DNA of 41,966 nt from Nitrososphaerales archaeon (GTDB taxonomy: Archaea; Thermoproteota; Nitrososphaeria; Nitrososphaerales; CADDZS01). The DNA is taken from positions 1 to 41,966 of the forward strand of contig JASHPO010000140.1 of NCBI GenBank assembly GCA_030038075.1, given 5' to 3'. The notes under the pieces are model-generated. The model searched no databases and was not told the DNA's origin. It worked only from the letters and a program-made list of their open reading frames with translations. Of the stretch, positions 23,346-31,445 are shown piece after piece. The translations under genes and the position numbers were made by a program. The first letter of the stretch is position 1. Every line of letters starts with the position of its first letter.

Positions 23346-24929
23346 CTAGCTTGCGCGCTTGTATCTATCATTTCCGCGCGCGTCAATGTAATGCACCGTG
23401 CAGGCAAGACACAGGTCGTATGAGCGAACTACGTACATCGTCTGCAGTAGATCACTATCGGTTCCGGTGTCTCCTACAGGCGTTCCTACAAGAGCTCCTT
23501 CCAAGGGGCCGTTTGGAGGAACGTTCCAAGTGGTCGGTGCGATTACCTGATAGTCGTTTATCTTCCCCGACTTTATATCGATCCAGTGGAACAAAGATCC
23601 TCTGGGAGCTTCCCACAGCCCTATTCCCTGAGCCGAATCAGGATTCTTGTAAGCCGAGGTGTATGACGGCGCGCCGACATCCATCGCGTTGAGCCAAGTT
23701 TCCATTAGTCCATTCTGCGGAAGGCCCAGAGCGTTAAGAACATCAACCAATGAAAGGTTGAGCGGCTGACCCAGCACTTGCAGATTTTGGGTTGTGTTGT
23801 TTGAACCAACAAGCGCGACAAGTTCCAATGCTCTTGCAACCATCCTGTCGAAGACTGAGCCCTTGGGGTTCAGCGGCAGGCCCGGGACGCTCGAAATTAT
23901 TCCGTTGATAACCTTCCCTAGCTTCGGATAAATTCCTGAAATACATTCGCGTGCAAGCGGGCCTGTTTCGGTCATGTTTCCGTTGTACCTGGGAGACTTT
24001 GCCCAGGTGTATGCGTTCGGATTTGACATGTCAGGCTGCGGAGGAGGCTCCGAAGTAACTGGGAGCGGAGTAGATTGGTCGTACCACGACTCTGATGTGT
24101 CTTCAGTGATATTAGCAGGATCAAATGATTCAGCAGTGGTACTTGGATAAGTTATCACGCCTCTGGGAATTGTAAGAGGCATGTTCGTGGTTCCGTTGGT
24201 TGGATCCTGAAAGCCTCCCATTGAAATGAAATTTCCGGGACCCGCACCCAAAGAGCTTAGTTGGGTTGCGTTTGCAGTTAGATAGTTCCAGATAATCGGA
24301 GCGGCAATATCCAGCGTGGTCCTGAACTCTTGTATTCTTGCAATTGTCGATTCAATAACGTCCGAGGATGGTCTTACTGGCATGCCGCCAGGGATAGCTC
24401 CCCTTTGGTGCGGCGCCTTTCCACCCCAGAGTGTGATTATCTGGTGCATCAAAGCTTGAGCGGGTATTGCAACTACACTCAGTAGATCAGCGTAATTTGT
24501 CACGACTATTGACTGGTTTAGCGCTTGGAGTAGTCCGTAGAATTGATAGTCAGGTCCAGCGAGCGCAAGAAGGTGTACCGCATGCGAGTAACTCCAGTCA
24601 GCTGCTAAAACTATGTTTCTTGCAAGGATTGCATTCATAGGCAGAACGGTTGTTTCATTGGCGTAACTGTTAGTGTACTGGGTCAAACCGCCAGCATTCT
24701 CTACTGCTCTAACTGAATTCAAGTGATGGTCGCTGTGACACACTCCACAAATTGCGGAAAGTATCGGGGCCGCATCTCTCGGATCTCGGTTTAGAACGAT
24801 GTTCTCGAAACCTCTGTATAGGCTAGCTACGTTCTTTGCACTGGCTATCGCACCGTTCTCAACGGTGAGCTCTAGCCTCAGATGGCCTTCTATTCTAGTT
24901 ACAGGATCGATTACTATGGTGGACGACAT
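23346..24929 (-). CDS. [NiFe]-hydrogenase large subunit
   Basis: This 527-residue subunit holds the NiFe(CN)2CO site. The N-terminal motif is AICGVC with C61 and C64 and a following H68; the Arg that usually precedes ICG is Ala here. The C-terminal motif is YDLCLACTVH (C507, C510, H513), with Leu for the usual Pro. A 14-residue tail after H513 is the substrate of the maturation protease. Motifs match group 1, respiratory H2-oxidising enzymes, but the subgroup is unclear. It is the last gene of the operon, 2 bp after the membrane subunit. It has no export signal and would be carried out by the small subunit's Tat signal. Confidence 0.93.
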   Translation of the reverse strand: MSSTIVIDPVTRIEGHLRLELTVENGAIASAKNVASLYRGFENIVLNRDPRDAAPILSAICGVCHSDHHLNSVRAVENAGGLTQYTNSYANETTVLPMNAILARNIVLAADWSYSHAVHLLALAGPDYQFYGLLQALNQSIVVTNYADLLSVVAIPAQALMHQIITLWGGKAPHQRGAIPGGMPVRPSSDVIESTIARIQEFRTTLDIAAPIIWNYLTANATQLSSLGAGPGNFISMGGFQDPTNGTTNMPLTIPRGVITYPSTTAESFDPANITEDTSESWYDQSTPLPVTSEPPPQPDMSNPNAYTWAKSPRYNGNMTETGPLARECISGIYPKLGKVINGIISSVPGLPLNPKGSVFDRMVARALELVALVGSNNTTQNLQVLGQPLNLSLVDVLNALGLPQNGLMETWLNAMDVGAPSYTSAYKNPDSAQGIGLWEAPRGSLFHWIDIKSGKINDYQVIAPTTWNVPPNGPLEGALVGTPVGDTGTDSDLLQTMYVVRSYDLCLACTVHYIDARGNDRYKRAS

Positions 24930-24931
24930 AC

Positions 24932-25918
24932 TTACTTTTCACTAACCTCAATTTCTTTTGGCGGCTTCGGAGCTTCCGACTTGATCCGCTCTAGCTCAAG
25001 CGGGTGCTCCTTTTCCATGTCCTTTTCAGACATTTTCCCCGTAATGAAAACCTTGTTCATCGGGAAGTAGCGTGGATTAAAGTGAGTCTGGTAGAAGTGG
25101 AATACCATAAGGAATAGAACTGCAAGCATCGCTTCATCGGTGTGCATTATGAAAGGTAGTCCGTTCAGGAAATTGTAGCCGAACGCCCAAAGAAGAACGC
25201 CTGGCGTGCCCAAGATGATCATTCCCCAGTAAATTCCCCAGTAGTCAAATTTCTGCGCGTAATCATACTTTGCGTAGTTTGGAGGTGTATCAGCGCGGCC
25301 GATCATATACTTCATCGACTGGATAAAGTCCGTGATGTCTTTTTTACTCAGCATGATACTAAGGCGAACTGGATTTCCTTGCATTCGCCTGATGACATAC
25401 TGGGCTCCATAGAACGCAAAATGATAGACAATCAGAATGCCTAGAAAGAACGCCGTGAGAAGGTGCGCGCTAATGAGATTTTGCTGCCCTCCGAGCATCT
25501 GACCGACGTAATATCCCCAAGAGTTGTAGTACATCTGTGCAAAGCCAGTCAGAGCGAGAATAAAAGTGGTCACAAATAGCCAGATGTGTTGAATCCTCTG
25601 GTTCAAGTCGAAGCGCCTGACCTTGGGTTCTTGATTAGCATAGTTGGTCTCTCCGGTTTTTGCCTTCTTCACCAGGTCCAAGCTATTGTGGACTACTGCA
25701 AACAAAATTAGACCCGTGATCAAAAGCTGGAAGAATAGGTTCGCAAGAGGATTGATATTCGATAGGTCAGTCGAGATGTTCAGCGAAATAGTCACAGGCG
25801 TCGTTAAAAGCGGGATCGTAACCTGGATCGAGAGCCAAGAAAGTGCGAGTCCACAGACTAGCGCGTAAACAATTATTGCAACGATATTCTTTCGAACGAA
25901 AGCGTTGGTGTTCGACAT
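24932..25918 (-). CDS. Hydrogenase membrane subunit, cytochrome b-like
   Basis: A 328-residue integral membrane protein placed between the small and large subunit genes. After an N-terminal two-helix extension comes a cytochrome b561-type core: NQRIQHIWLFVTTFILALTGF, SAHLLTAFFLGILIVYHFAF and DEAMLAVLFLMVFHFYQTHF supply histidines suited to bind haem. It would accept electrons from the small subunit's distal cluster and reduce quinone. It resembles the Isp1/HyaC type. The basic and acidic C-terminal tail is cytoplasmic. The gene order small-membrane-large is less usual than small-large-membrane. Confidence 0.85.
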   Translation of the reverse strand: MSNTNAFVRKNIVAIIVYALVCGLALSWLSIQVTIPLLTTPVTISLNISTDLSNINPLANLFFQLLITGLILFAVVHNSLDLVKKAKTGETNYANQEPKVRRFDLNQRIQHIWLFVTTFILALTGFAQMYYNSWGYYVGQMLGGQQNLISAHLLTAFFLGILIVYHFAFYGAQYVIRRMQGNPVRLSIMLSKKDITDFIQSMKYMIGRADTPPNYAKYDYAQKFDYWGIYWGMIILGTPGVLLWAFGYNFLNGLPFIMHTDEAMLAVLFLMVFHFYQTHFNPRYFPMNKVFITGKMSEKDMEKEHPLELERIKSEAPKPPKEIEVSEK

Positions 25919-25945
25919 GACGAGTCTCGATTCCCGGTTCGACTT

Positions 25946-27094
25946 TTATTTTGTGACTGTCGGTTCATTCGCTTTGGGAGTGGTCTCTCCTTCTTTCTTT
26001 GCCTTCACCGCCAAGCCGGCGGCAAGGCCGACTCCGACAACGGCTGCTGCAACACCTGCAACTTCGAGCGTCGGGATATTGACTCCTGGGAAGTGTGGTA
26101 GCGCCTCGAAGAAATTGCTCGTCGGTGGATCAGGGAAGCTAGGATGCATGCATCCCCAGCACATGGGGCCGCCTTGAGTACAGAAGCTCAAACCTCCGTT
26201 CCATTTTGTCTCGGCGCAAGCCGACTTCGTTATCGGCCCCTTGCACCCTAAATTCCACAGGCATTCGGGATCGTCGAAGCTTGTAGCGAATTGTCCTTTG
26301 TCATAATAGCCGCGCCGCGGACATGTATCGTGAATGTACTGGCTAAAGAAAGCGGTTGGACGCCCTAGATCGTCAAGATCGGGAGCAAATCCTTGCAGCA
26401 CCGAAGAAAGGGTTATCAATGTCCAGTCAGGGTGCGCTGGACAGCCGGGTATGTTCACAATTGGATTTTTCGTTGTAACTCCCGCTTGTTTCAGCGCCTC
26501 AGTTACTGGAACAGCGCCAGTTAGGTTTCCCTTGCCGGCAGGTATACCTCCGAATGAGGAGCACTGCCCTACTGCGATTACCCACGTGGCCTTGGCCGCA
26601 AGTTTCTGAAGAAGATCGTAACCGTTGTAGCCGGCTATTTGCATAAAGCCTCCAGGCGTCCCGCCCTTAGGAGTGCCGACCTGTGGTGTTCCTTCGATTA
26701 CTAGGACATCAACTGAAGCGTTTCCGAAGGCGGCGTTGACAAGCGGCACTTGAGACAGAGTCTCGGTTGTGTAACCGGCCGTGATCCAGCCAGAGGAACC
26801 TATTTGATAATTTGGAGTCATAATCGGCTGCCAAAAGTCTGCTGAAAGCTGGAGATTTTCAGCCGCCTCGATAAGATCAGGATTAGAAGCTTGCAGCATC
26901 GAAATCGTGCAACCAGAGTCTCCTCCCATTGGCAACCAGATTAAGTGAACGGCCCCGTTATTTTGGGCGGCATTCTGAGCAAATACGCGTTTGATGTCAC
27001 CGGAATAGTATGCAACCACAGCACCGACTCCAACAAATCCCGCTAGTTTTAGAAAGTCACGCCTGTCAAGCATCTCGATATTCGGCAAAACCAT
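25946..27094 (-). CDS. [NiFe]-hydrogenase small subunit, Tat-exported, membrane-anchored
   Basis: A 382-residue Fe-S subunit. It has a Tat signal (DRRDFLK at 10-16, then a hydrophobic stretch) and a C-terminal anchor helix (about 344-366). Proximal cluster: the usual first Cys is D59 (GDSGC), with C62, C178 and C218. Distal cluster: H255, C258, C278, C284. Medial cluster: C293 region, C305, C312 and C315 in SAC...SFCTQGGPMCWGC. An Asp ligand at the proximal cluster is known from the actinobacterial-type (group 1h) O2-tolerant enzymes. ATG 27094 is almost at the predicted transcription start (about 27096). First gene of the operon, under the palindrome at 27137. Confidence 0.95.
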   Translation of the reverse strand: MVLPNIEMLDRRDFLKLAGFVGVGAVVAYYSGDIKRVFAQNAAQNNGAVHLIWLPMGGDSGCTISMLQASNPDLIEAAENLQLSADFWQPIMTPNYQIGSSGWITAGYTTETLSQVPLVNAAFGNASVDVLVIEGTPQVGTPKGGTPGGFMQIAGYNGYDLLQKLAAKATWVIAVGQCSSFGGIPAGKGNLTGAVPVTEALKQAGVTTKNPIVNIPGCPAHPDWTLITLSSVLQGFAPDLDDLGRPTAFFSQYIHDTCPRRGYYDKGQFATSFDDPECLWNLGCKGPITKSACAETKWNGGLSFCTQGGPMCWGCMHPSFPDPPTSNFFEALPHFPGVNIPTLEVAGVAAAVVGVGLAAGLAVKAKKEGETTPKANEPTVTK

Positions 27095-27118
27095 CTTATG
27101 AAAAACAAGTCTTCTGAC

Positions 27119-27172
27119 TATTTATCGGCTAGCACGATTCTCAGATATGAGAATCATCCGATTGTTTATTTC
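27119..27172. promoter_or_regulatory. Bidirectional operator between hydrogenase and Tat-flavoprotein loci
   Basis: ATTCTCAGATATGAGAAT (27137-27154), a perfect 7+7 palindrome with 4-bp spacer, flanked by CG. ATAAATA on the minus strand (27125-27119) lies 23.5 bp from the centre and drives the hydrogenase operon. TTTATTT (27166-27172), about 23 bp away on the plus strand, drives the small Tat gene. Confidence 0.85.
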
Positions 27173-27203
27173 CGCGAATTCTCTTACTAGAAGCAGATTT
27201 CCT

Positions 27204-27467
27204 GTGTCTGAAAATTCAGAGAAGGACTCTTCTTCTCAAGCCACAGATCAAAAACGTCCAAAGGAAATTTCGCGAAGGCAGTTTATCACTGGCACAACTG
27301 AGGGCGCTATTTCTGTAGGTGTCTTTGATCATCCTGTTGCTCGATTTTTCACGGCCTTTACCTCGACTCTTCTTCCGCCAAATAAGCAAGAGCAAAACAA
27401 GCGAATGCTTGAGCAAGCAAAAAGAAAGCCGGCGGCAAAGGAATCGGCGAATAATTCTCAGTTCTGA
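27204..27467 (+). CDS. Small Tat-signal protein without a folded domain
   Basis: This 87-residue frame begins at GTG 27204, about 10 nt behind the predicted transcription start. The ATG at 27147 lies inside the operator and is therefore rejected. The N-terminus (SENSEKDSSSQATDQKRPKEISRRQFITGT) is closely similar in layout to the flavoprotein just downstream (charged lead, then PRRQFLTGL), so it is a duplicated Tat signal. After a short weakly hydrophobic stretch it ends in a basic Gln/Lys/Glu tail. It could be a decayed paralog or a chaperone-like partner. The stop codon lies inside the next operator. Confidence 0.55.
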   Translation: MSENSEKDSSSQATDQKRPKEISRRQFITGTTEGAISVGVFDHPVARFFTAFTSTLLPPNKQEQNKRMLEQAKRKPAAKESANNSQF

Positions 27468-27489
27468 GAATCGTATTCGGCCTTTATGT
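27454..27489 (+). promoter_or_regulatory. Operator and TATA of the flavoprotein operon
   Basis: ATTCTCAGTTCTGAGAAT (27454-27471), a perfect 7+7 palindrome, followed by CG. TTTATGT (27483-27489) is 23.5 bp from the centre. The start TTG 27523 lies about 11 nt behind the predicted transcription start. Confidence 0.8.
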
Positions 27490-27522
27490 ATCCTCTGCTC
27501 CGTCGCTTGATACTGATATCAT

Positions 27523-29439
27523 TTGTCCGACAGTTCTGAAAGCAAGAAAGAGGACCAACGTCAAACCAAGAACGGAATGCCAAGAAGGCAGTTTCTGACT
27601 GGCTTGGGAGCAGGCATTGTGGCTGGTGCAGTTATAGGTGCTGGTGTTGGCGCATTAGGATTTCCTCAGACCATTACGAAAAATATAACCTCAACGCAGA
27701 CACAGACTGAAACAGAGACTCAAACAGAGACAACCACCCAATCTGCGAGCGCGGTTCTCCCATCGAATATTCCAACGACTTGGAATCAGACAGCTGATGT
27801 TGTAGTAATAGGGTACGGTGGAGCAGGTGCAGTATCAGCCATCACAGCTTATGACGCAGGGGCGAGTGTGATTATTCTTGAGAAAACTCCAAGTCTTGCC
27901 TCACTTGGTGTGAGCAATCCCACCATATCTGGAGGTGGCGGCAATACGCAAATGGATGCAGGGAACGCGGTCTTTCCTATGGTTCCAGATGAGGCAGCCC
28001 AGTACCTTTACGCGGCTGCACTGGGTACGACACCGATGGATGTTTGTCAAGCTTGGGCGGAAATGGGAAGCCAAAACCCGACGTGGCTTGACACTTATGG
28101 AATCGCGCACTCAGCTCCATCGGCAACAACTGCCGAATTTCCTAACCTACCTGGAGCTGGCGGTTTTGGGGCAATGTCAATAACTGGAGGGGGAGCTGGA
28201 TTTTTCCAAGCTCTTGATGGACTGGTTCAGAAGAGAAAAATTCCTGTACTTTTCAACACACCTGCCACGAGTCTTATTCAAAATCAAACGACTGGTGAAA
28301 TTTACGGTGTAAATGCGGTTCAGAATCCAGCTCCTTTGGTTTCTCCTACGTTGTCGTCAAGCACAACGTCTTCAAGCTCAACAACTGGATCCAGCACTAC
28401 ATCAACAACGACGAGTGCTGGGTATACAGCTCTCTGGAGCCCACCTACAAGTGGCGGCACCCCTATAACGGTTAGGGCAAACAAGGCAGTGATCTTGGCC
28501 TGCGGTGGTTTCGAGTATAACAACAAGTTGATGGCAAACTTCCTCAAGGGCTACCCCGCTCACTTTTACGGCTGGGCGTACAATACAGGAGATGGAATTC
28601 CAATGGCGCAAAAGGTCGGCGCGGACCTCTGGCACATGAATGTCATGTCAGCTAGGATGGTGCCATGGTTCCCAGAGTACCCTGTTGCTTATAGCACTAC
28701 AGCTCCTTCACAGCACGGGTGGATTTACGTCGACAAGACTGGGAATCGATACGCTGACGAAACCGAGCTCTCGACGTACTCGCACAACTGGTGGCTCAAG
28801 CTCTCTGAGGTCGACTTGACAGTCCCAGATTACGTTCGAATTCCAAGTTTCATTATCTTCGACCAGACCTGTTGCAATGCAGGCGCAATAACAAGTACAT
28901 CATCTGCAAAACTTCCTACCGCACTCGGCGGTGCGCCCGCATGGAGCAGCAACAACAGCGTTGAGATCAGTAAGGGTTGGATAATTCAAGGAAGCACAAT
29001 TGCCGCGCTCGTCGCAGCGATAAACAACGCAACAATAGTAAGTGGCTACGATCCGACAACCGGGGCACAGGTCACTCTACAGATGAACATGAGTGCGACC
29101 AACCTCGAAACAACACTGAACAACTACAACGGCTACTGTACCGCTGGAGTCGATGCACAATTTGGCAGACCAGCTTCTACTCTAGTGCCTATCGTAACGC
29201 CTCCCTTCTATGCTATGCCTCTCTGGCCTGGCGGACCAAATACACTGGGTGGTCCAAGAAGAAGCGCAAACGCAGAAGTGCTTGACACGAACGGCAATCC
29301 GATTCCAAGACTGTATCTGAATGGAGAGCTCGGAGCTATTGATGGATGGACCTCACTCGGTCAGAACAATGGAGCGCTAGTGGTGTTCGGCAGAATCTCT
29401 GGTACAAACGCCGCTGCCCTGACACCGTGGATATCCTAA
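27523..29439 (+). CDS. Tat-exported FAD-binding oxidoreductase
   Basis: A 638-residue flavoprotein of the fumarate reductase/ketosteroid dehydrogenase superfamily (FAD_binding_2 type). A Tat signal (PRRQFLTGLGAG, residues 19-30) and a Thr-rich linker precede the dinucleotide fold ADVVVIGYGGAGAVSA. A Ser/Thr-rich insertion lies around residues 270-295. The C-terminus (GGPRRSANAEVLDTNGNPI, then LYLNGELGAIDG, then GRISGTNAA) completes the FAD domain. It is folded in the cytoplasm with FAD and then exported, so it acts outside the membrane. A reductase for an organic acceptor or a dehydrogenase are both possible. Start TTG 27523. Confidence 0.88.
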   Translation: MSDSSESKKEDQRQTKNGMPRRQFLTGLGAGIVAGAVIGAGVGALGFPQTITKNITSTQTQTETETQTETTTQSASAVLPSNIPTTWNQTADVVVIGYGGAGAVSAITAYDAGASVIILEKTPSLASLGVSNPTISGGGGNTQMDAGNAVFPMVPDEAAQYLYAAALGTTPMDVCQAWAEMGSQNPTWLDTYGIAHSAPSATTAEFPNLPGAGGFGAMSITGGGAGFFQALDGLVQKRKIPVLFNTPATSLIQNQTTGEIYGVNAVQNPAPLVSPTLSSSTTSSSSTTGSSTTSTTTSAGYTALWSPPTSGGTPITVRANKAVILACGGFEYNNKLMANFLKGYPAHFYGWAYNTGDGIPMAQKVGADLWHMNVMSARMVPWFPEYPVAYSTTAPSQHGWIYVDKTGNRYADETELSTYSHNWWLKLSEVDLTVPDYVRIPSFIIFDQTCCNAGAITSTSSAKLPTALGGAPAWSSNNSVEISKGWIIQGSTIAALVAAINNATIVSGYDPTTGAQVTLQMNMSATNLETTLNNYNGYCTAGVDAQFGRPASTLVPIVTPPFYAMPLWPGGPNTLGGPRRSANAEVLDTNGNPIPRLYLNGELGAIDGWTSLGQNNGALVVFGRISGTNAAALTPWIS

Positions 29440-29517
29440 GAAGGTTCATTGTAAAGCTTGGATTGGAGATGAGGCAAGTCGAAAACTGTAAGCCTCAAGG
29501 CAATTCTTGTCCTAGTC

Positions 29518-30486
29518 GTGTTACTGACTAGCTTCTTCTCGGTAACTCAAATCCATCAAGCATACGCAGCAACCACGATCACTGCATACCAGTCACAAGT
29601 GCCCGTAACGCTCAGCGGGACGTTCGTTCCGAGTCAGTGGAGCGATACCCCTCTCATCAAGGAACCGACTTCAGGCATGACCGTTGCGTTCAAGCAGAAC
29701 GGAACGGGTTTGTTTTTCCTCATGTCGTGGACCTATGGAGTTGGTGACTGCACAGACCAGTACTGCTTTGGCGGTATCGAACTTGGCGAATTAAACAACA
29801 CTGGAGAAATGGGAACAGCCCTGACACCAACAATAATGATTTTGGCCAGCCCGTCGTTCTCCAAAGGATACGATGAATTCATATCTACGTCGGACAGTAC
29901 GCCGGAAACAGTGGAAGCGGCAGGTTACAAGACGCAATCAACTTGCGGCACAAGCTTTTCAGGATCTACATGGCTTGTTCAATGCTATCGCCCGTTCAAA
30001 CTAAGCGGAGCATCACCTTACGACCCATTCCCGACACTCGCAGCTGGGTCTCCCATAGAAATTGGGTTCGCTGTTGGAGAGTTCGACAACCCAGGCGTTC
30101 ACTTGGCAACAGATATGAGCACGTACACACTTGTGACGAGTTCTCAGACCACGACGATTACAACGACACAGACTTTAGGCTCTGCTAGCACTACAAGTAG
30201 TTCGAGTCAAGTAACAACGTCAAGTGTTTCATCCAGCAGCAGCTCTATTTCAATATCATCAACGATCTCAACTTCGAGCACCAGTACGTCAAGCAGCTCG
30301 TCTTCTACTTCGAGTAGTAGCACTGCAACATCGTCGGTCATAATTTCTACCGGAACCGCACAAACTAGTGTAACTACTGCGAGGGTCGCAACGGTTGCAA
30401 ACATCTACGCCGAGGAGCTTCTTGTCGTAATAGCCGGATTCAGCGTTCTCATGGTTGTAGTAGCGAGAAGATACGAGCAGGCTTGA
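29518..30486 (+). CDS. Secreted beta-rich protein with Ser/Thr stalk and C-terminal anchor
   Basis: This 322-residue protein has an N-terminal signal peptide and a beta-rich domain of about 180 residues. The domain opens with VTLSGTFVPSQWSDTPLIKE and contains GLFFLMSWTYGVGDCTD, a layout reminiscent of haem-binding domains of the ethylbenzene dehydrogenase gamma/DOMON type. A Ser/Thr-rich stalk of about 75 residues and a terminal helix (ELLVVIAGFSVLMVVVARRY) follow. GTG 29518 gives a signal peptide lacking its basic end; the reading frame upstream continues (SKTVSLKAILVLVV) but has no start, hinting at a 1-nt shift near 29481. It lies between the flavoprotein and a membrane protein in one operon. 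Confidence 0.7.
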   Translation: MLLTSFFSVTQIHQAYAATTITAYQSQVPVTLSGTFVPSQWSDTPLIKEPTSGMTVAFKQNGTGLFFLMSWTYGVGDCTDQYCFGGIELGELNNTGEMGTALTPTIMILASPSFSKGYDEFISTSDSTPETVEAAGYKTQSTCGTSFSGSTWLVQCYRPFKLSGASPYDPFPTLAAGSPIEIGFAVGEFDNPGVHLATDMSTYTLVTSSQTTTITTTQTLGSASTTSSSSQVTTSSVSSSSSSISISSTISTSSTSTSSSSSSTSSSSTATSSVIISTGTAQTSVTTARVATVANIYAEELLVVIAGFSVLMVVVARRYEQA

Positions 30487-30493
30487 TCCAAAA

Positions 30494-31162
30494 ATGATAG
30501 AAGTAGGCGGTATACCAATATCCACTGTCCACGCACTCGTGGTGGAACTTCATACTGGAGCAGCGGTGTTTGCTTTTGTAGCTCTAGTCGCCATGGTTGC
30601 AACTGATATCCTGTTCAAGAGGTGGATGCCAGCCGCGCGTGTACAAATTGTCAGACGTGACGCCGATGCTATTGCCTACTTTGGTGGAATTTTTGCTCTA
30701 TTTTTTCTTGTGATATCGGGAATTACGGGATTTTTGATTGAACCTTACTATGTTAACGTCACCACTCCTCTCCTCTTGAACAAGGAGCTCGCCGCACTTG
30801 GCGCATTATACTTCTGGGGAGCATTCGTATTCTTTAGGTTCTGGTGCGGGCCCGGCCTATGGGAAAAGAAAGGCCTGTACGCCTTTGCATTCATAACCTC
30901 CATAATTGCGATATTCTTTACCACGATAGCTGGCTCTATCGGGGGCGAACTCAGTCCCTACGGACAATCGGTAATGGATCCGGTGTACAAGGCTCTGGGA
31001 ATCAGCTTCAAGACATTCACTTTAAGTCAATTTGATGTATACCTGACTGCAGCAGTCTTGGCTCTGGTCTGTCTGATTGTTTTTGCACTTACACACCTGT
31101 CTGAAATCCCAAAACAAAAGGTCGAAGTCGTTGTAGAAACTGCCGTGAGAAGAGGCAACTAG
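30494..31162 (+). CDS. Five-helix membrane protein of the flavoprotein operon
   Basis: This 222-residue protein has about five helices, starting 8 bp after the secreted protein. The first helix holds H13 and H20 (VHALVVELHTGAAVF), spaced as possible haem or quinone-site ligands. Other helices include YFGGIFALFFLVISGITGF and LYAFAFITSIIAIFFTTIAG. The C-terminus is basic. Together with the flavoprotein and the stalked protein it may form a membrane complex passing electrons between quinone and the exported flavoprotein. Family not identified. Confidence 0.7.
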   Translation: MIEVGGIPISTVHALVVELHTGAAVFAFVALVAMVATDILFKRWMPAARVQIVRRDADAIAYFGGIFALFFLVISGITGFLIEPYYVNVTTPLLLNKELAALGALYFWGAFVFFRFWCGPGLWEKKGLYAFAFITSIIAIFFTTIAGSIGGELSPYGQSVMDPVYKALGISFKTFTLSQFDVYLTAAVLALVCLIVFALTHLSEIPKQKVEVVVETAVRRGN

Positions 31163-31172
31163 CTTTGCAAAA

Positions 31173-31207
31173 ACTAGCAACAACGGTTACCCTCGTTTGT
31201 CGCTAGT
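31173..31207 (+). terminator. Inverted repeat after the flavoprotein operon
   Basis: ACTAGC (31173-31178) pairs with GCTAGT (31202-31207), and the inner AACAACG pairs partly with CGTTTGT. The hairpin begins about 10 bp behind the last stop codon of the operon. Likely an end-of-transcript structure, although no T-run follows directly. Confidence 0.35.
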
Positions 31208-31368
31208 TAGTTTCTGTCAGGTACTCAGTCGAGTGTGAATCAAATTGCGCAAGGTAACACAACTCTCGCACCTTAGACCCGCTTTGCTTCAATTAAAGTG
31301 CACGTGAAGGGATATAACGGGAATCTGAGTAGCAGACAATCTGTCCCCAAACTTATGACTCATGTGTG

Positions 31369-31404
31369 ATTGCCAGACATGATAATCGTGTCCGCTGCTT
31401 AACT
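31369..31404 (+). promoter_or_regulatory. Operator and TATA of the radical SAM gene
   Basis: ATTGCCAGACATGATAAT (31369-31386), followed by CG. It is weaker than most copies, but CTTAACT (31398-31404) lies at the standard 23.5 bp. The predicted leader is about 19 nt to ATG 31446. Confidence 0.5.
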
Positions 31405-31445
31405 AGCCGAATAGCGATTCTTGTAAAAGACAGGAACGCGAGAAA

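Noticed and set aside
27147-27203. N-terminal extension of the small Tat protein from ATG 27147
   Set aside because: This ATG lies inside the operator and upstream of the TATA box, so it should not be transcribed from that promoter.
30207-30404. Minus-strand frame rich in Val, Leu, Glu and Asp
   Set aside because: It is the antisense of the Ser/Thr-rich stalk coding region, whose repeat-like composition creates open shadow frames.
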